A stretch of 64,000 nt of DNA from Rhodococcoides fascians A25f (GCF_000760935.2 NZ_CP049744.1:806001-870000), one strand, 5' to 3'. Counted from the first letter of the stretch, positions 37,598 to 46,492 are shown. Program-made: numbers and translations. Notes: generated by a model from the sequence alone, not told the origin.

Positions 37598-38416
37598 ATG
37601 ACGGTCGACACCGACTTTCTGCGCAAGTCCATGACGGGGTTCGGCCTGCTCGCCGGGTCCGCGAACGTCATCATGCAACTCGGGCATCCCGCCGTCGGGT
37701 ACGGGGTGTTCGAGAGCCGCGTGGAATCCGGACAGATCAATCGGCACCCGATCAAGCGCACCCGAACCACGTTGTCCTACCTCGCCGTCGCGGGCATGGG
37801 GGACGACGAGACCAAGGCTGCATACCGCAAGGCGACCAACAGATCTCATGCAGCCGTGCGGTCGACGGCCGACAGTCCGGTGAAGTACAACGCCTTCGAT
37901 CCCAACCTGCAGCTGTGGGTGGCGGCGTGCCTCTACCGCGGTTTCGAGGATGTGTACGTTGCCCTGTACGGGCCACCCGATCCGGACACTGCGGATGAGA
38001 TGTACCAGGCGTGCCACGTACTCGGCTCGACACTGCAGATGCCACCCGAGATGTGGCCCGCAGATCGAGCGGCGTTCGAGAAGTACTGGGAAGCAGCGCT
38101 GCACGACATTCACATCGATCCGACGATTCGGCGCTACCTGCACGGCATCGCCTCGGCCACGTTCGCCAGACCCTCGGTACTGCATCCGCTGATCGGGCCG
38201 TTCTTTCGCTTCGTGACCACGGGATTCCTACCCCAGCGATTCCGGGACGAGATGGAATTGCCCTGGGATCCGGTCAAGCAGAAACGGTTTGCGCTACTGC
38301 TGCGCAGCGCGTCTCTGCTCAACCGGATGGTGCCGCCGGTCGTGCGAGCACTGCCGTTCAACATCCTGCTGCACGATGTCCAGCGTCGGATGCGCTCGGG
38401 GCGGGCACTGGTCTAG
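37598..38416 (+). CDS. Oxygenase MpaB family (DUF2236) protein, copy 2
   Basis: This 272-residue helical protein is of the DUF2236/MpaB family. Recognisable features include the N-terminal GSANVIMQLGHPAVGYGV and the central YNAFDPNLQLWVAACLYRG, typical of actinobacterial members. The family is thought to use a haem or metal through conserved His; none has been tested here. It pairs with the divergent TetR gene and is convergent with the molybdoenzyme gene. Confidence 0.83.
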   Translation: MTVDTDFLRKSMTGFGLLAGSANVIMQLGHPAVGYGVFESRVESGQINRHPIKRTRTTLSYLAVAGMGDDETKAAYRKATNRSHAAVRSTADSPVKYNAFDPNLQLWVAACLYRGFEDVYVALYGPPDPDTADEMYQACHVLGSTLQMPPEMWPADRAAFEKYWEAALHDIHIDPTIRRYLHGIASATFARPSVLHPLIGPFFRFVTTGFLPQRFRDEMELPWDPVKQKRFALLLRSASLLNRMVPPVVRALPFNILLHDVQRRMRSGRALV

Positions 38417-38424
38417 TTGGAGCC

Positions 38425-40791
38425 TCAGCTCAGGTGATGCGGCTGCGGGTGCGACTTGTGACCCTCGTCCGATCCCTCGTTGTCCTGATGGCCGTCGGCC
38501 GTGCCCTGCACACCCGTCCCCGCCGGGACCATCGAGATGATGACCGACTTAGAGGTGGGGCAATTGCTCTGCAGCGCAGTCGAATCCAACGGAATCAGCG
38601 GATTGGTCTCGGGGTAGTACGCAGCCGCCGACCCACGCGGGGTGTCGTACTCGACGATGCGGAACGACGGCGCGCACCGTTCCACATCGTCGTCGTCCCA
38701 CTTGGTGACGAGATCGACCATGTCGCCGTCGCGGAAGCCGAGCGTGGAGATGTCTTCTCGGTGCACGAAGATGACGCGTCGGCCGTTCTCGATGCCGCGG
38801 TACCGATCGCTGAGGCCGTAGATGGTGGTGTTGAACTGATCGTGACTGCGCAGAGTCTGCAGGATCAGATGGCCCGGCGGAACCTGCAGCACGTCGATCG
38901 GTGACACCGCGAATTCACCTCGGCCACTCTTGGTTTCGAATGTCCGACTGTCGCGCGGCGGGTGTGGCAGGACGAAGCCGCCGGGGCGTCGAACATTGAC
39001 CTCGTAGCCCTCGCAACCGGCGACGACGCGGGAGATGTGCTTGCGGATGTTGCGGTAGTCGTCGCGGAATCCCTTCCAGTCGAGACCGTATCGGTCACCG
39101 AGGGTGGCCTCGGCGATTCCGCTGACGATCGCGACCTCCGAGCGCAGGTACGGGCTGGCCGGCTTCAGTGGACCACGCGAGGAGTGCACCGAGCAGGTCG
39201 AATCCTCGACCGAAATCCACTGCTCTCCACTGGCTTGCACGTCCTTCTCGGTGCGTCCCAAGGTGGGCAGAATCAAGGCGGTCTCACCGCAGACGAGGTG
39301 GGATCGGTTGATCTTGGTGGAGATCTGCACTGTCATGCGCATCTTGCGCAGCGCCTCGAACGTGACGTCACTGTCCGGCGTCGCTTGGACGAAGTTGCCG
39401 CCGAGACCGAGGAAGAAGTGCGCCTTGCCGTCGCGCATGGCCCGGATGGAATCGACGGTGTCCAAGCCGTGCTCGCGCGGCGGCTCGAAGTCGAACTCCG
39501 CGGCCATCGCGTCGAGGAAAGCCACCGGAGGGCGCTCCCAGATGCCCATCGTGCGGTCGCCCTGCACGTTCGAGTGGCCGCGCACCGGCAGCAGTCCGGC
39601 ACCTGCCTTGCCGATATTGCCTTGCGCGAACGCGAGATTGGTGACTTCCTTGATGGTCGCGACGGCATTGCGGTGCTGCGTCAAGCCCATGGCCCAGCAG
39701 AAGACGGTGGCTTTGGAGTCGCGCAGCATCTCGGCGGCCTCGGTGATCTGCGCTACCGACAACCCGGTGACCTCGGTGACGAGATCCCAGTCGACCTCGG
39801 CAACGTGTGCCTTCCACGCGTCGAAGCCGACGGTGTAGTTGTCGAGGAATTCGTGATCGAGTGCGTCCCACTGCACCAGCAGCGAGCCGATGGCCTGGAA
39901 CAGAGCGAGATCGCCGTTGAGCTTGATCGGCAGGTGCAGATCCGACAGGTCCGTTCCCGGTCCCACCATGCCGCGCGGGGTCTGCGGGTTCTTGAAATTC
40001 AGCAGACCCGCCTCGCGAAGGGGGTTGATGGACAGAATCTTTGCGCCGTTCTGCTTGGCCAGCTCGAGGGCCGAGAGCATACGGGGGTGATTGGTGCCGG
40101 GATTCTGGCCGGCCAGGATGATCAGTTCGGCAGTGTGAACGTCGTCGAGCGTGACGCTGGCCTTACCGATGCCGATGGATTCCTGCAGAGCGATGGACGT
40201 CGACTCGTGACACATGTTGGAGCAGTCGGGCATGTTGTTGGTGCCGAACGATCGAGCGAACAACTGGTAGGTGAACGCGGACTCGTTGGAGGCGCGCCCC
40301 GAGGTGTAGAAGATGGCCTCGTCCGGACTGGCCAGGCTCTTCAGCTCGTCACCGATCAGACGGAACGCGTCGTCCCATTCGATGGGCTCGTAATGGCTGC
40401 CGCCGGGCAGCTTGATCATCGGGTGCGTGATCCGGCCCTGCTGGCCGAGCCAGTGCTCGGTGTGGGAGTCCAACTCGGCAATGCTGTGCTGCGCGAAGAA
40501 CTCCGGGGTCGCCCGCGTTGTCGTTGCTTCCTCCGCAACGGCCTTCGCGCCGTTCTCGCAGAATTCCGCCGCGTGCCGGTGGCCCGGATCGGGATCGGGC
40601 CATGCGCAGCTCATGCAGTCGAAACCCTCGGCCTGGTTGAGCTTGAGCAGCGTCTGCGCGGTGCGCTTCGGGCCCATGTGCCCGAGTGCTCGCTTCATCG
40701 ACACTGCGACGGCGACGGGGCCTGCCGCGTGGGTCTTCGGCTTCTCGATGTCGAGCTCGGCCTCGTCGACGTCGCTGTCGGTGCGTCTCAT
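38425..40791 (-). CDS. FdhF/YdeP-family molybdopterin oxidoreductase
   Basis: This 788-residue enzyme of the FdhF/YdeP family binds a molybdopterin dinucleotide; the molybdopterin-binding segments are seen in YTSGRASNESAFTYQLFARS, DCSNMCHESTS and GLTQHRNAV. It lacks the N-terminal ferredoxin-type [4Fe-4S] cluster residues of formate dehydrogenase except for a CMSC pair (GFDCMSCAWPD). YdeP proteins have been linked to acid resistance; the true reaction is unknown. The C terminus is rich in His and Asp/Glu (GHKSHPQPHH). No cofactor-insertion genes are adjacent. Confidence 0.85.
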   Translation of the reverse strand: MRRTDSDVDEAELDIEKPKTHAAGPVAVAVSMKRALGHMGPKRTAQTLLKLNQAEGFDCMSCAWPDPDPGHRHAAEFCENGAKAVAEEATTTRATPEFFAQHSIAELDSHTEHWLGQQGRITHPMIKLPGGSHYEPIEWDDAFRLIGDELKSLASPDEAIFYTSGRASNESAFTYQLFARSFGTNNMPDCSNMCHESTSIALQESIGIGKASVTLDDVHTAELIILAGQNPGTNHPRMLSALELAKQNGAKILSINPLREAGLLNFKNPQTPRGMVGPGTDLSDLHLPIKLNGDLALFQAIGSLLVQWDALDHEFLDNYTVGFDAWKAHVAEVDWDLVTEVTGLSVAQITEAAEMLRDSKATVFCWAMGLTQHRNAVATIKEVTNLAFAQGNIGKAGAGLLPVRGHSNVQGDRTMGIWERPPVAFLDAMAAEFDFEPPREHGLDTVDSIRAMRDGKAHFFLGLGGNFVQATPDSDVTFEALRKMRMTVQISTKINRSHLVCGETALILPTLGRTEKDVQASGEQWISVEDSTCSVHSSRGPLKPASPYLRSEVAIVSGIAEATLGDRYGLDWKGFRDDYRNIRKHISRVVAGCEGYEVNVRRPGGFVLPHPPRDSRTFETKSGRGEFAVSPIDVLQVPPGHLILQTLRSHDQFNTTIYGLSDRYRGIENGRRVIFVHREDISTLGFRDGDMVDLVTKWDDDDVERCAPSFRIVEYDTPRGSAAAYYPETNPLIPLDSTALQSNCPTSKSVIISMVPAGTGVQGTADGHQDNEGSDEGHKSHPQPHHLS

Positions 40792-40839
40792 GCGGGTCCC
40801 TTCGTTGCGTTACCCCCGCACTCGACCATAGCCGTAGGC

Positions 40840-41100
40840 TCAGCCGGCGAGGAGCTTGGTCACCAGATCCACGTACTGCTGCTTCGCCGAATCCTGGCTC
40901 GTGCCTTCGAGCTTCGCCCAGGCATCGAACTTCGCGCGGTTCACCATGTCCAGTCGCCCGGGACGCTTACCCGAGGCATCACCGATCGAACCCTGCTTGT
41001 AGAGCGAGTACAGGCTCAGCAGATCGTCGTTGCTCGGCTTGGACGTGAGCTTCTTGACGTCTACCTGCGCATCGGCGAACGACTGATCGAGATCGGACAT
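40840..41100 (-). CDS. Acyl-CoA-binding protein (ACBP)
   Basis: This 86-residue four-helix protein belongs to the acyl-CoA-binding protein family, which is typical of eukaryotes and found in some bacteria. The family motif LSLYSLYKQGSIGD and the segment RAKFDAWAKLEG are clear; binding Tyr and Lys residues fit the consensus. It would bind and buffer long-chain acyl-CoA in the cytosol. The gene starts 26 bp after the stop of the TetR gene at 41127 and reads the same way, so both may be cotranscribed. Confidence 0.9.
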   Translation of the reverse strand: MSDLDQSFADAQVDVKKLTSKPSNDDLLSLYSLYKQGSIGDASGKRPGRLDMVNRAKFDAWAKLEGTSQDSAKQQYVDLVTKLLAG

Positions 41101-41126
41101 GAAAACTCCTTCGGTTAGAGGTGGTG

Positions 41127-41699
41127 TCATCCTCGCACGGAGGCATCGGAAATCAGCCGAATGCAGTGCGCCACGAGGGCTTCGCGGGTGACGGTGACGG
41201 TGCCGTCGAGGTAGCCGATGAACAGGGCGGTCAGTGCCCCGACGGTTCCGACGGCGATCAGCTGTCGGTCGTCGGTGTCGGGAAGTTGTGACTGCACCAA
41301 CTCGACGAAACCGGGCAGCAGATCCAGACCGCGTCGGCTCAGTGCCGGTTCCGCCAACGGCGCGATGAGCAGCACCCGTCCGGTTCGCGGTTCGTCGATG
41401 ATGAGTTCGACGAATGCCCGGACCGGCGCGGCGATCGTGTCCTCGGGGGTGGCCGCGGCTGTGACGGCGTCGAGCAACGCGGTCTGCGCTCGTGAACCGA
41501 CCCACGCGTACACCGCCCGGACGAAGGTGTCCCGGTCGGTGAAGCTCTCGTAGAAGTACCGCTCGGTCAGTCCGGCGGTTCGGCAGACCGCGCGCACGTT
41601 GACCGCCGGGCCGTCCGGAGAGCCGAGAAGCTCGACCCCCGCGGCGAGCAATGCGTCGTACCGCTTGGATCTACGCTCCTCCAACTGTTGACTACGCAT
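41127..41699 (-). CDS. TetR-family regulator divergent from MpaB-like gene 3
   Basis: This 190-residue repressor has a helix-turn-helix (NVRAVCRTAGLTERYFYESF, about residues 34-53) and a helical ligand domain. It starts with MRSQQ, and its first codons are part of an 18-bp inverted repeat shared with the divergent gene, so the transcript is likely leaderless or nearly so and the protein is likely autoregulated. It is related to the TetR gene at 36897. Confidence 0.85.
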   Translation of the reverse strand: MRSQQLEERRSKRYDALLAAGVELLGSPDGPAVNVRAVCRTAGLTERYFYESFTDRDTFVRAVYAWVGSRAQTALLDAVTAAATPEDTIAAPVRAFVELIIDEPRTGRVLLIAPLAEPALSRRGLDLLPGFVELVQSQLPDTDDRQLIAVGTVGALTALFIGYLDGTVTVTREALVAHCIRLISDASVRG

Positions 41700-41733
41700 G
41701 TTGTCAACCCTAGTCTGACAACATGCGTAGTCA
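41689..41733. promoter_or_regulatory. 18-bp perfect inverted repeat (TetR operator) containing both start codons
   Basis: TGACTACGCATGTTGTCA (41689-41706) and its exact complement (41716-41733) are separated by 9 bp. Each arm is itself nearly palindromic (TGAC...GTCA). The ATG of the leftward TetR gene (41699) and of the rightward MpaB-like gene (41723) lie inside the arms, so both proteins begin MRSQ. The site should bind two TetR dimers or one dimer pair and block both genes. Confidence 0.75.
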
Positions 41734-42655
41734 GAGTGATCGTCCGGTCCCGCTCGGTCCCGATTCGCTCACCTGGAAGTACTTCGGCGACTGGCGGGGG
41801 ATGCTGCAGGGAGTCTGGGCAGGGTCGATGCAGAACATGCACCCCGGCCTCGGTGCCGGGGTCGAGCAGCATTCGACGTTCTTCGACGAGCGCTGGCAGC
41901 GTCTGTACCGATCGTTGTATCCCATCGGCGGGGTGGTGTTCGACGGAGATCGCGCCGAGCAGACCGCGCACGAAGTGCGTGGCTACCACACGAACATCAA
42001 GGGAATCGACGCCAAAGGACGCAAGTACCACGCCCTCGATCCCGACACGTTCTACTGGGCGCACGCCACCTTCTTCATGGGCACGGTGCTCACCGCCGAC
42101 CACTTCATGGGCGGGCTGACCGAGGAACAGAAGGTGCAGCTGTTCGACGAGCACGTGCAGTGGTACCGCCTCTACGGCATGAGCATGCGTCCGGTGCCCG
42201 CCACCTGGCCCGAGTTCCAGAAATACTGGGAACACATGTGCAGCACCGTGTTGGAAGACAACATGGCCGCGCGCGGGGTGTTGGACCTGTCGAAGCTGGG
42301 ACCACCGCCGTACGCAGCCTGGCTGCCAGATCGGGTCTGGGCGGTACTGCGGCGTCCGGTGGCTGCGTTGTTCGTGTGGATCACCGTCGGTCTCTACGAC
42401 GAGCCGGTGCGCGCACTCCTCGGATGCGGCTGGTCTGCGCGGGACGAGCAGCGGTTCGTGCTGTTCGGGAGGGCGGTGAACCTGGCGTTCCGGCTGGTGC
42501 CGCCGCGTCGTCGGCTGCATCCGCGTGGCCGGGCCGGGTGGGATCGCGCTCTCGGCCGAACTCCGGCGACCTCACCGCTGGTGCACACGCCGGCTCGTAA
42601 TCTGCCACCTCTCACGCGTCGCTCCAACCCGTCGCACTACAGCCCGAAGGTGTAG
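41723..42655 (+). CDS. Oxygenase MpaB family (DUF2236) protein, copy 3
   Basis: This 310-residue protein is a third DUF2236/MpaB-family member. Characteristic segments are GVVFDGDRAEQTAHEVRGYH (first part), KGRKYHALDPDTFYWAHATF and the C-terminal region of helices after residue 190. The His residues in these segments are candidates for metal or haem binding. The start codon is inside the operator. It is followed 29 bp later by a hydrolase gene on the same strand, probably in one transcript. Confidence 0.85.
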   Translation: MRSQSDRPVPLGPDSLTWKYFGDWRGMLQGVWAGSMQNMHPGLGAGVEQHSTFFDERWQRLYRSLYPIGGVVFDGDRAEQTAHEVRGYHTNIKGIDAKGRKYHALDPDTFYWAHATFFMGTVLTADHFMGGLTEEQKVQLFDEHVQWYRLYGMSMRPVPATWPEFQKYWEHMCSTVLEDNMAARGVLDLSKLGPPPYAAWLPDRVWAVLRRPVAALFVWITVGLYDEPVRALLGCGWSARDEQRFVLFGRAVNLAFRLVPPRRRLHPRGRAGWDRALGRTPATSPLVHTPARNLPPLTRRSNPSHYSPKV

Positions 42656-42684
42656 ATCGTAGGTCTTCGGGTACATCGGGGGGT

Positions 42685-43467
42685 ATGTACAACGTCAGAA
42701 CCGGAACCGGCAAGCCCCTCGTCCTCGTGCACGGTCTCGGGTCCTCGCACCGCAACTGGGATCCCATCGTTCCTGCCCTGGCCGCACATCGAGAGGTCGT
42801 CGCGCTCGATCTGCCCGGATTCGGGCAGACTCCGCCGCTGCCCGAGGTCTCGATCGCGTCGCTCACCGATGCGCTGCGCACGTACCTCGACGACGAGGGA
42901 CTGTCCGACGCCGATCTCGTCGGCAGCTCGATGGGCGCACGCATGGTCGTCGAGCTCGGCCGCCGTGGCCACCGAGGCTCGATGGTGGCACTGGATCCCG
43001 GCGGGTTCTGGAACGACCGTCAGGTGAAGATCTTCGGAGCCACGATCACCGCGTCGCTGGCACTGATGAAGAACGTGCAGCCGCTGGTGCCGTTCCTGTC
43101 CGGTAATCCGGTGACGAGAACGGCTGCGCTGGCCCAGTTCTCGGCTGCGCCGTGGAAATTGCCGAGTGGATTGGTGGAGCGGGAGCTGAAGGGCTTCTCG
43201 GCCAAAACCTCGCCGTCACTCGACGCCGCACGCAAGGCCTTGATCCACGGGCCGAAGCAGCTCGGTGCACCGAAGGGGTCGTTGCAGGGCTCGCTGCTCA
43301 TCGGCTGGGGTCGCCAGGACAAGGTGACGACTCCCAGCCAGGCGAAGGTGGCGCTGGAGCGATTCCCCGACGCCACCCTGCACTGGTTCGACAAATGCGG
43401 ACACTTCCCGCACTGGGATCAGCCCGTCGAAACCGCTCGCGTGATTCTGCGCGGGACGGGTCGGTAG
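42685..43467 (+). CDS. Alpha/beta hydrolase
   Basis: This 260-residue alpha/beta-hydrolase has the oxyanion-hole motif HGLGSSHRNW, nucleophile elbow GSSMGA, acid in WGRQDKV and base His in CGHFPHW. It could cleave an ester or a C-C bond in a degradation route, or be an epoxide- or haloalkane-like enzyme; the family call alone does not decide. It lies behind MpaB-like gene 3 and is convergent with the methyltransferase gene. Confidence 0.85.
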   Translation: MYNVRTGTGKPLVLVHGLGSSHRNWDPIVPALAAHREVVALDLPGFGQTPPLPEVSIASLTDALRTYLDDEGLSDADLVGSSMGARMVVELGRRGHRGSMVALDPGGFWNDRQVKIFGATITASLALMKNVQPLVPFLSGNPVTRTAALAQFSAAPWKLPSGLVERELKGFSAKTSPSLDAARKALIHGPKQLGAPKGSLQGSLLIGWGRQDKVTTPSQAKVALERFPDATLHWFDKCGHFPHWDQPVETARVILRGTGR

Positions 43468-43475
43468 GAGCTGAA

Positions 43476-44792
43476 TCAGCCGTTCCACCAAGGTCGAAGT
43501 GGCACGTTCGCCTGACCCTTCGGCCCGAGCTTGACCGCCAGAACCTGGTGCAGCTGAACCACATTGCGCTCGAATCCCAGACGGGACCCGGCCATGTAGA
43601 GGCCCCATACGCGGGCTGTTCCTTCGCCGGCCTCGGCGACGCACGCGTCCCAGTTGTCGACGAGGTTCTGGCACCATCCGGCGAGGGTCAGCGCGTAGTG
43701 CTCGCGCAGGTTCTCCTCGTGGCGGACCTCGAGGCCGACGTCCTGGATCTCGGTGATGATGCGTCCCGAGCCGGTGAGCTCACCGTCTGGGAAGACGTAG
43801 CGGTCGATGAAGCTGCCCGCCTTGGCATGCGCACGATTGTCCGGTCGGGTGATCGAGTGGTTCAGGAGTCGACCGCCGTCCCGCAGCTTGGACTGGATGA
43901 ACGAGAAGTACGACGGGTAGTTGTGCACACCGATGTGCTCGGTCAGTCCGATCGACGAGATGGCATCGAAGTTGGTCTCCGGTACGTCGCGGTAATCGGA
44001 GAAGCGCACCTCGGCGAACTCGGACAGGCCCTCCTCGGCGATGGCCTTCTGCGCCCACGACGCCTGCTCCTGGGAGAGCGTCACGCCGATCACCTTCACG
44101 CCGCGTCGGGCCGCGTAGCGCACCATCGAGCCCCAGCCGCAGCCGATGTCGAGCAGGCGATCGCCCGGCTTCAGACCGAGCTTGTCGAACACCAGTCGAT
44201 ACTTGTTCTCCTGCGCCGCTTCCAGTGTGCTGTCGGCGGACTCGAACGCAGCGCACGTGTACGTCATCGACGGGCCGAGCACCATCTCGTAGAACGCGTT
44301 GGACACGTCGTAGTGGTGATGGATCGCTTCCGCGTCCCGGGTCTTGGAGTGGCGCAAGCCTTCGGCGATACGACGCCACCGCGGAATCGCCTCCTGGGGT
44401 GGGGGAGCGATGGGCCGCAACACATCCCAGCCGAGCGAACGCGCGATCGATGTCAGTGTCATGGCCGACGGGCGGCGGAAATGCAGTTGGTCACCCATCA
44501 GCGCGAGCAGCTCGTACGGGTCACCCGGGTGCACTCCGGTGGCTTCCAGATCACCCGAGACGTACGCCCGCGCCATGCCCAGATCGCCGGGAGCGGTTGC
44601 CAGATAGGTGGTTCCGCGCGGACTCTTGAGGTTGAGGCCGATCTTCGCGTCCTCGGGTCCGGCGGTACTGCCGTCGTATGCGGTGAAACGCAGTGGGATG
44701 TTGCCGTCGGAGATCAGCTCCAGAATCTCGGAGATCTTGAGCTTCTGGTTGCCGTTCGCCGTTCGATTACCGGAGTCCTTGAACGTCGTCAT
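43476..44792 (-). CDS. Fatty-acid methyltransferase, cyclopropane-synthase family (TmsB/UfaA-like)
   Basis: This 438-residue S-adenosylmethionine-dependent enzyme has the SAM motif LLDIGCGWGSM, the conserved AIHHHYDVSNAFYEMVLG and YTCAAF, and the late VGLTEHIGVHNY-like segment (SSIGLTEHIG). It belongs to the cyclopropane fatty-acid synthase family. Together with the FAD-linked gene that overlaps it (ATGA), it matches the two-gene system that makes 10-methyl (tuberculostearic) acids by methylene transfer to a double bond and reduction. In mycobacteria two such pairs exist, so the product here may differ. Confidence 0.88.
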   Translation of the reverse strand: MTTFKDSGNRTANGNQKLKISEILELISDGNIPLRFTAYDGSTAGPEDAKIGLNLKSPRGTTYLATAPGDLGMARAYVSGDLEATGVHPGDPYELLALMGDQLHFRRPSAMTLTSIARSLGWDVLRPIAPPPQEAIPRWRRIAEGLRHSKTRDAEAIHHHYDVSNAFYEMVLGPSMTYTCAAFESADSTLEAAQENKYRLVFDKLGLKPGDRLLDIGCGWGSMVRYAARRGVKVIGVTLSQEQASWAQKAIAEEGLSEFAEVRFSDYRDVPETNFDAISSIGLTEHIGVHNYPSYFSFIQSKLRDGGRLLNHSITRPDNRAHAKAGSFIDRYVFPDGELTGSGRIITEIQDVGLEVRHEENLREHYALTLAGWCQNLVDNWDACVAEAGEGTARVWGLYMAGSRLGFERNVVQLHQVLAVKLGPKGQANVPLRPWWNG

Positions 44793-46234
44793 TTGCGTTG
44801 CACCGCCTTCGAGTACAAATCCAACAATCGGGTTTCGGGATCATATTTCTTTTTCAGCTCGAGGTATCTCTCGCCGCCGTACAGCACGGCGAATTCATCC
44901 TCGGTGTAGTAAGCGTCCGAGTACAGCGATTTATGCCCGTCGAAGTCGGTGACCTTCTTCTCGATTGCGCGGTTCGCTGCACCCTCGGGTTCGCCGGCGA
45001 CGATCGGTACCGAGGACCAGAAGCCGATGTTGACGTACGTGCGTTTGGGCTCGAGCGGGTACAGCGGCCACGGTCGGGCCGGATTGGCACCGGGGGCCGC
45101 CGGCTCGCGAAGTCGCAACGGGCACAACCACAACGGCTCGATGGGAATGTTGTCGAGGAACCACGCCACGAAGCCGGCGGTGTGTTCGATCGGAACTTCC
45201 ACATCCTGCACGACGCGTTCGCGCGGCGGATTTCCCTTGCGCTTCTCGAGTCGATCGGCGATGTCGTACTTACGGTCGAGGCCGATCAGCTTCCAGTAGA
45301 AGCTGCTGCGTCGATACTTGCGCGGCCAGAAGCGTCGAATTGTCGGGTTCTGGGTCCCGAATGCGCGAGAGCACCAGAACCAGTCGGTGTCCCATCGCCA
45401 CAGATAGTCGTGGATGGTCAGCCGATCGGTTTTCGGTGAGTCCGAATCGTGCTGGATCGAGCGGTAGAAGATGTCTGCACCGGTGTAATCGCTGACCGGC
45501 CCGGGTTCGTCGGTCTGGACGCCGAGCGTGAGGTAACTTTCGTCGGCGCTGAAGACCACGCCGTCGAGGTAGTGGACCTCGATTCCGTCGTACTCGCGTT
45601 GGGTGACGATGGTGTCCATCGTGGACTGAAGGGTCTCGAGATCGTGAAATCGTAGGTGGCGCAACGCGACATACGGCAGGACGGGCTCGAGTTGGATTTT
45701 CAGACGGGTCGAGTAGCCGAGGGTGCCGTAGGAATTGGGGAAGCCCCAGTAGAGGTCGGCATGTTCGCCTTCGGGCGTTGCGGTGATGATCTCGCCGCTT
45801 CCGGTGAGGACGTCGATCTCGAGTACCGACTCGTGCGGGAGCCCACTGCGAAACGACGTCGACTCGATGCCGAGGCCGGTGACGGCTCCGCCGAGGGTGA
45901 TCGTCTTGAGCTGCGGGACGACGAGGGGAGCGAGGCCGTAGGGAAGCGTCGCGTCGACGAGGTCCTCGTAGGTGCACATGCCCGCGACGTCGGCGGTGCC
46001 CGCGGCGGGATCGACGGTGATGACCTTGCTCAAGCCGGACACGTCGAGTCCTGGGGTGTTCGATGTCGTCCTGGCCCTGAACAGGTTGGACGTCTTCTTC
46101 GCCAGACGCACCGTCGCATCGGCGGGGATCGCTCGATAGCTGCGAAGCAACTGCTCGACACCCGATCGGTGCGCTGCGTAACCGCTCTCCCTCGGTTCTG
46201 GCCGTCGTCCGAGAAGAGCATTCACTGAAGCCAC
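44789..46234 (-). CDS. FAD-linked oxidoreductase (TmsA-like)
   Basis: This 481-residue protein has a PCMH-type FAD-binding domain (about residues 45-190; LSKVITVDPAAGTADVAGM and LKTITLGGAVTGLGIESTS) and a C-terminal alpha/beta cap domain. In 10-methyl fatty-acid synthesis such proteins reduce the methylene intermediate made by the partner methyltransferase. It is first in the two-gene operon. A 258-bp AT-richer gap divides it from the divergent SRPBCC gene. Confidence 0.88.
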   Translation of the reverse strand: MASVNALLGRRPEPRESGYAAHRSGVEQLLRSYRAIPADATVRLAKKTSNLFRARTTSNTPGLDVSGLSKVITVDPAAGTADVAGMCTYEDLVDATLPYGLAPLVVPQLKTITLGGAVTGLGIESTSFRSGLPHESVLEIDVLTGSGEIITATPEGEHADLYWGFPNSYGTLGYSTRLKIQLEPVLPYVALRHLRFHDLETLQSTMDTIVTQREYDGIEVHYLDGVVFSADESYLTLGVQTDEPGPVSDYTGADIFYRSIQHDSDSPKTDRLTIHDYLWRWDTDWFWCSRAFGTQNPTIRRFWPRKYRRSSFYWKLIGLDRKYDIADRLEKRKGNPPRERVVQDVEVPIEHTAGFVAWFLDNIPIEPLWLCPLRLREPAAPGANPARPWPLYPLEPKRTYVNIGFWSSVPIVAGEPEGAANRAIEKKVTDFDGHKSLYSDAYYTEDEFAVLYGGERYLELKKKYDPETRLLDLYSKAVQRK

Positions 46235-46492
46235 GTACAGACGCTATATCTCGTACTGCTCGGTATCCACCGGCGTGGGCGTCCGAGCGGTGAAACTTCA
46301 CGCAACTGTTGCCGAAACAGGGCTGGGAATCGTCATATTTCAGACAAAATGGTTGCATCATGCATGTGTTTTGGCGAGTGTGAAAATTCTTTGTGATGCA
46401 TGCCACATGCCGTTCGGCGCGATGCCGGGCGTGACCGCTCGGCGAGGCAGGATGGATGCACATCCCGCTCGCTATCGAAGGAGAACGTTTCC
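46235..46492. promoter_or_regulatory. Divergent promoter region of the methyltransferase/SRPBCC genes
   Basis: This 258-bp gap contains an unusually AT-rich stretch (about 46325-46400) with several GCATG/CATGC motifs, including TGCATCATGCATG and GATGCATGCCACATGC. These may form operators or promoters. GAAGGAGAA at 46477-46485 is the ribosome-binding site of the SRPBCC gene. No other gene is seen. Confidence 0.4.

Noticed and set aside
38962..41118. 718-codon plus-strand frame opposite the YdeP-type gene
   Set aside because: It is antisense to a clear molybdoenzyme and ACBP genes and has a low-complexity composition.
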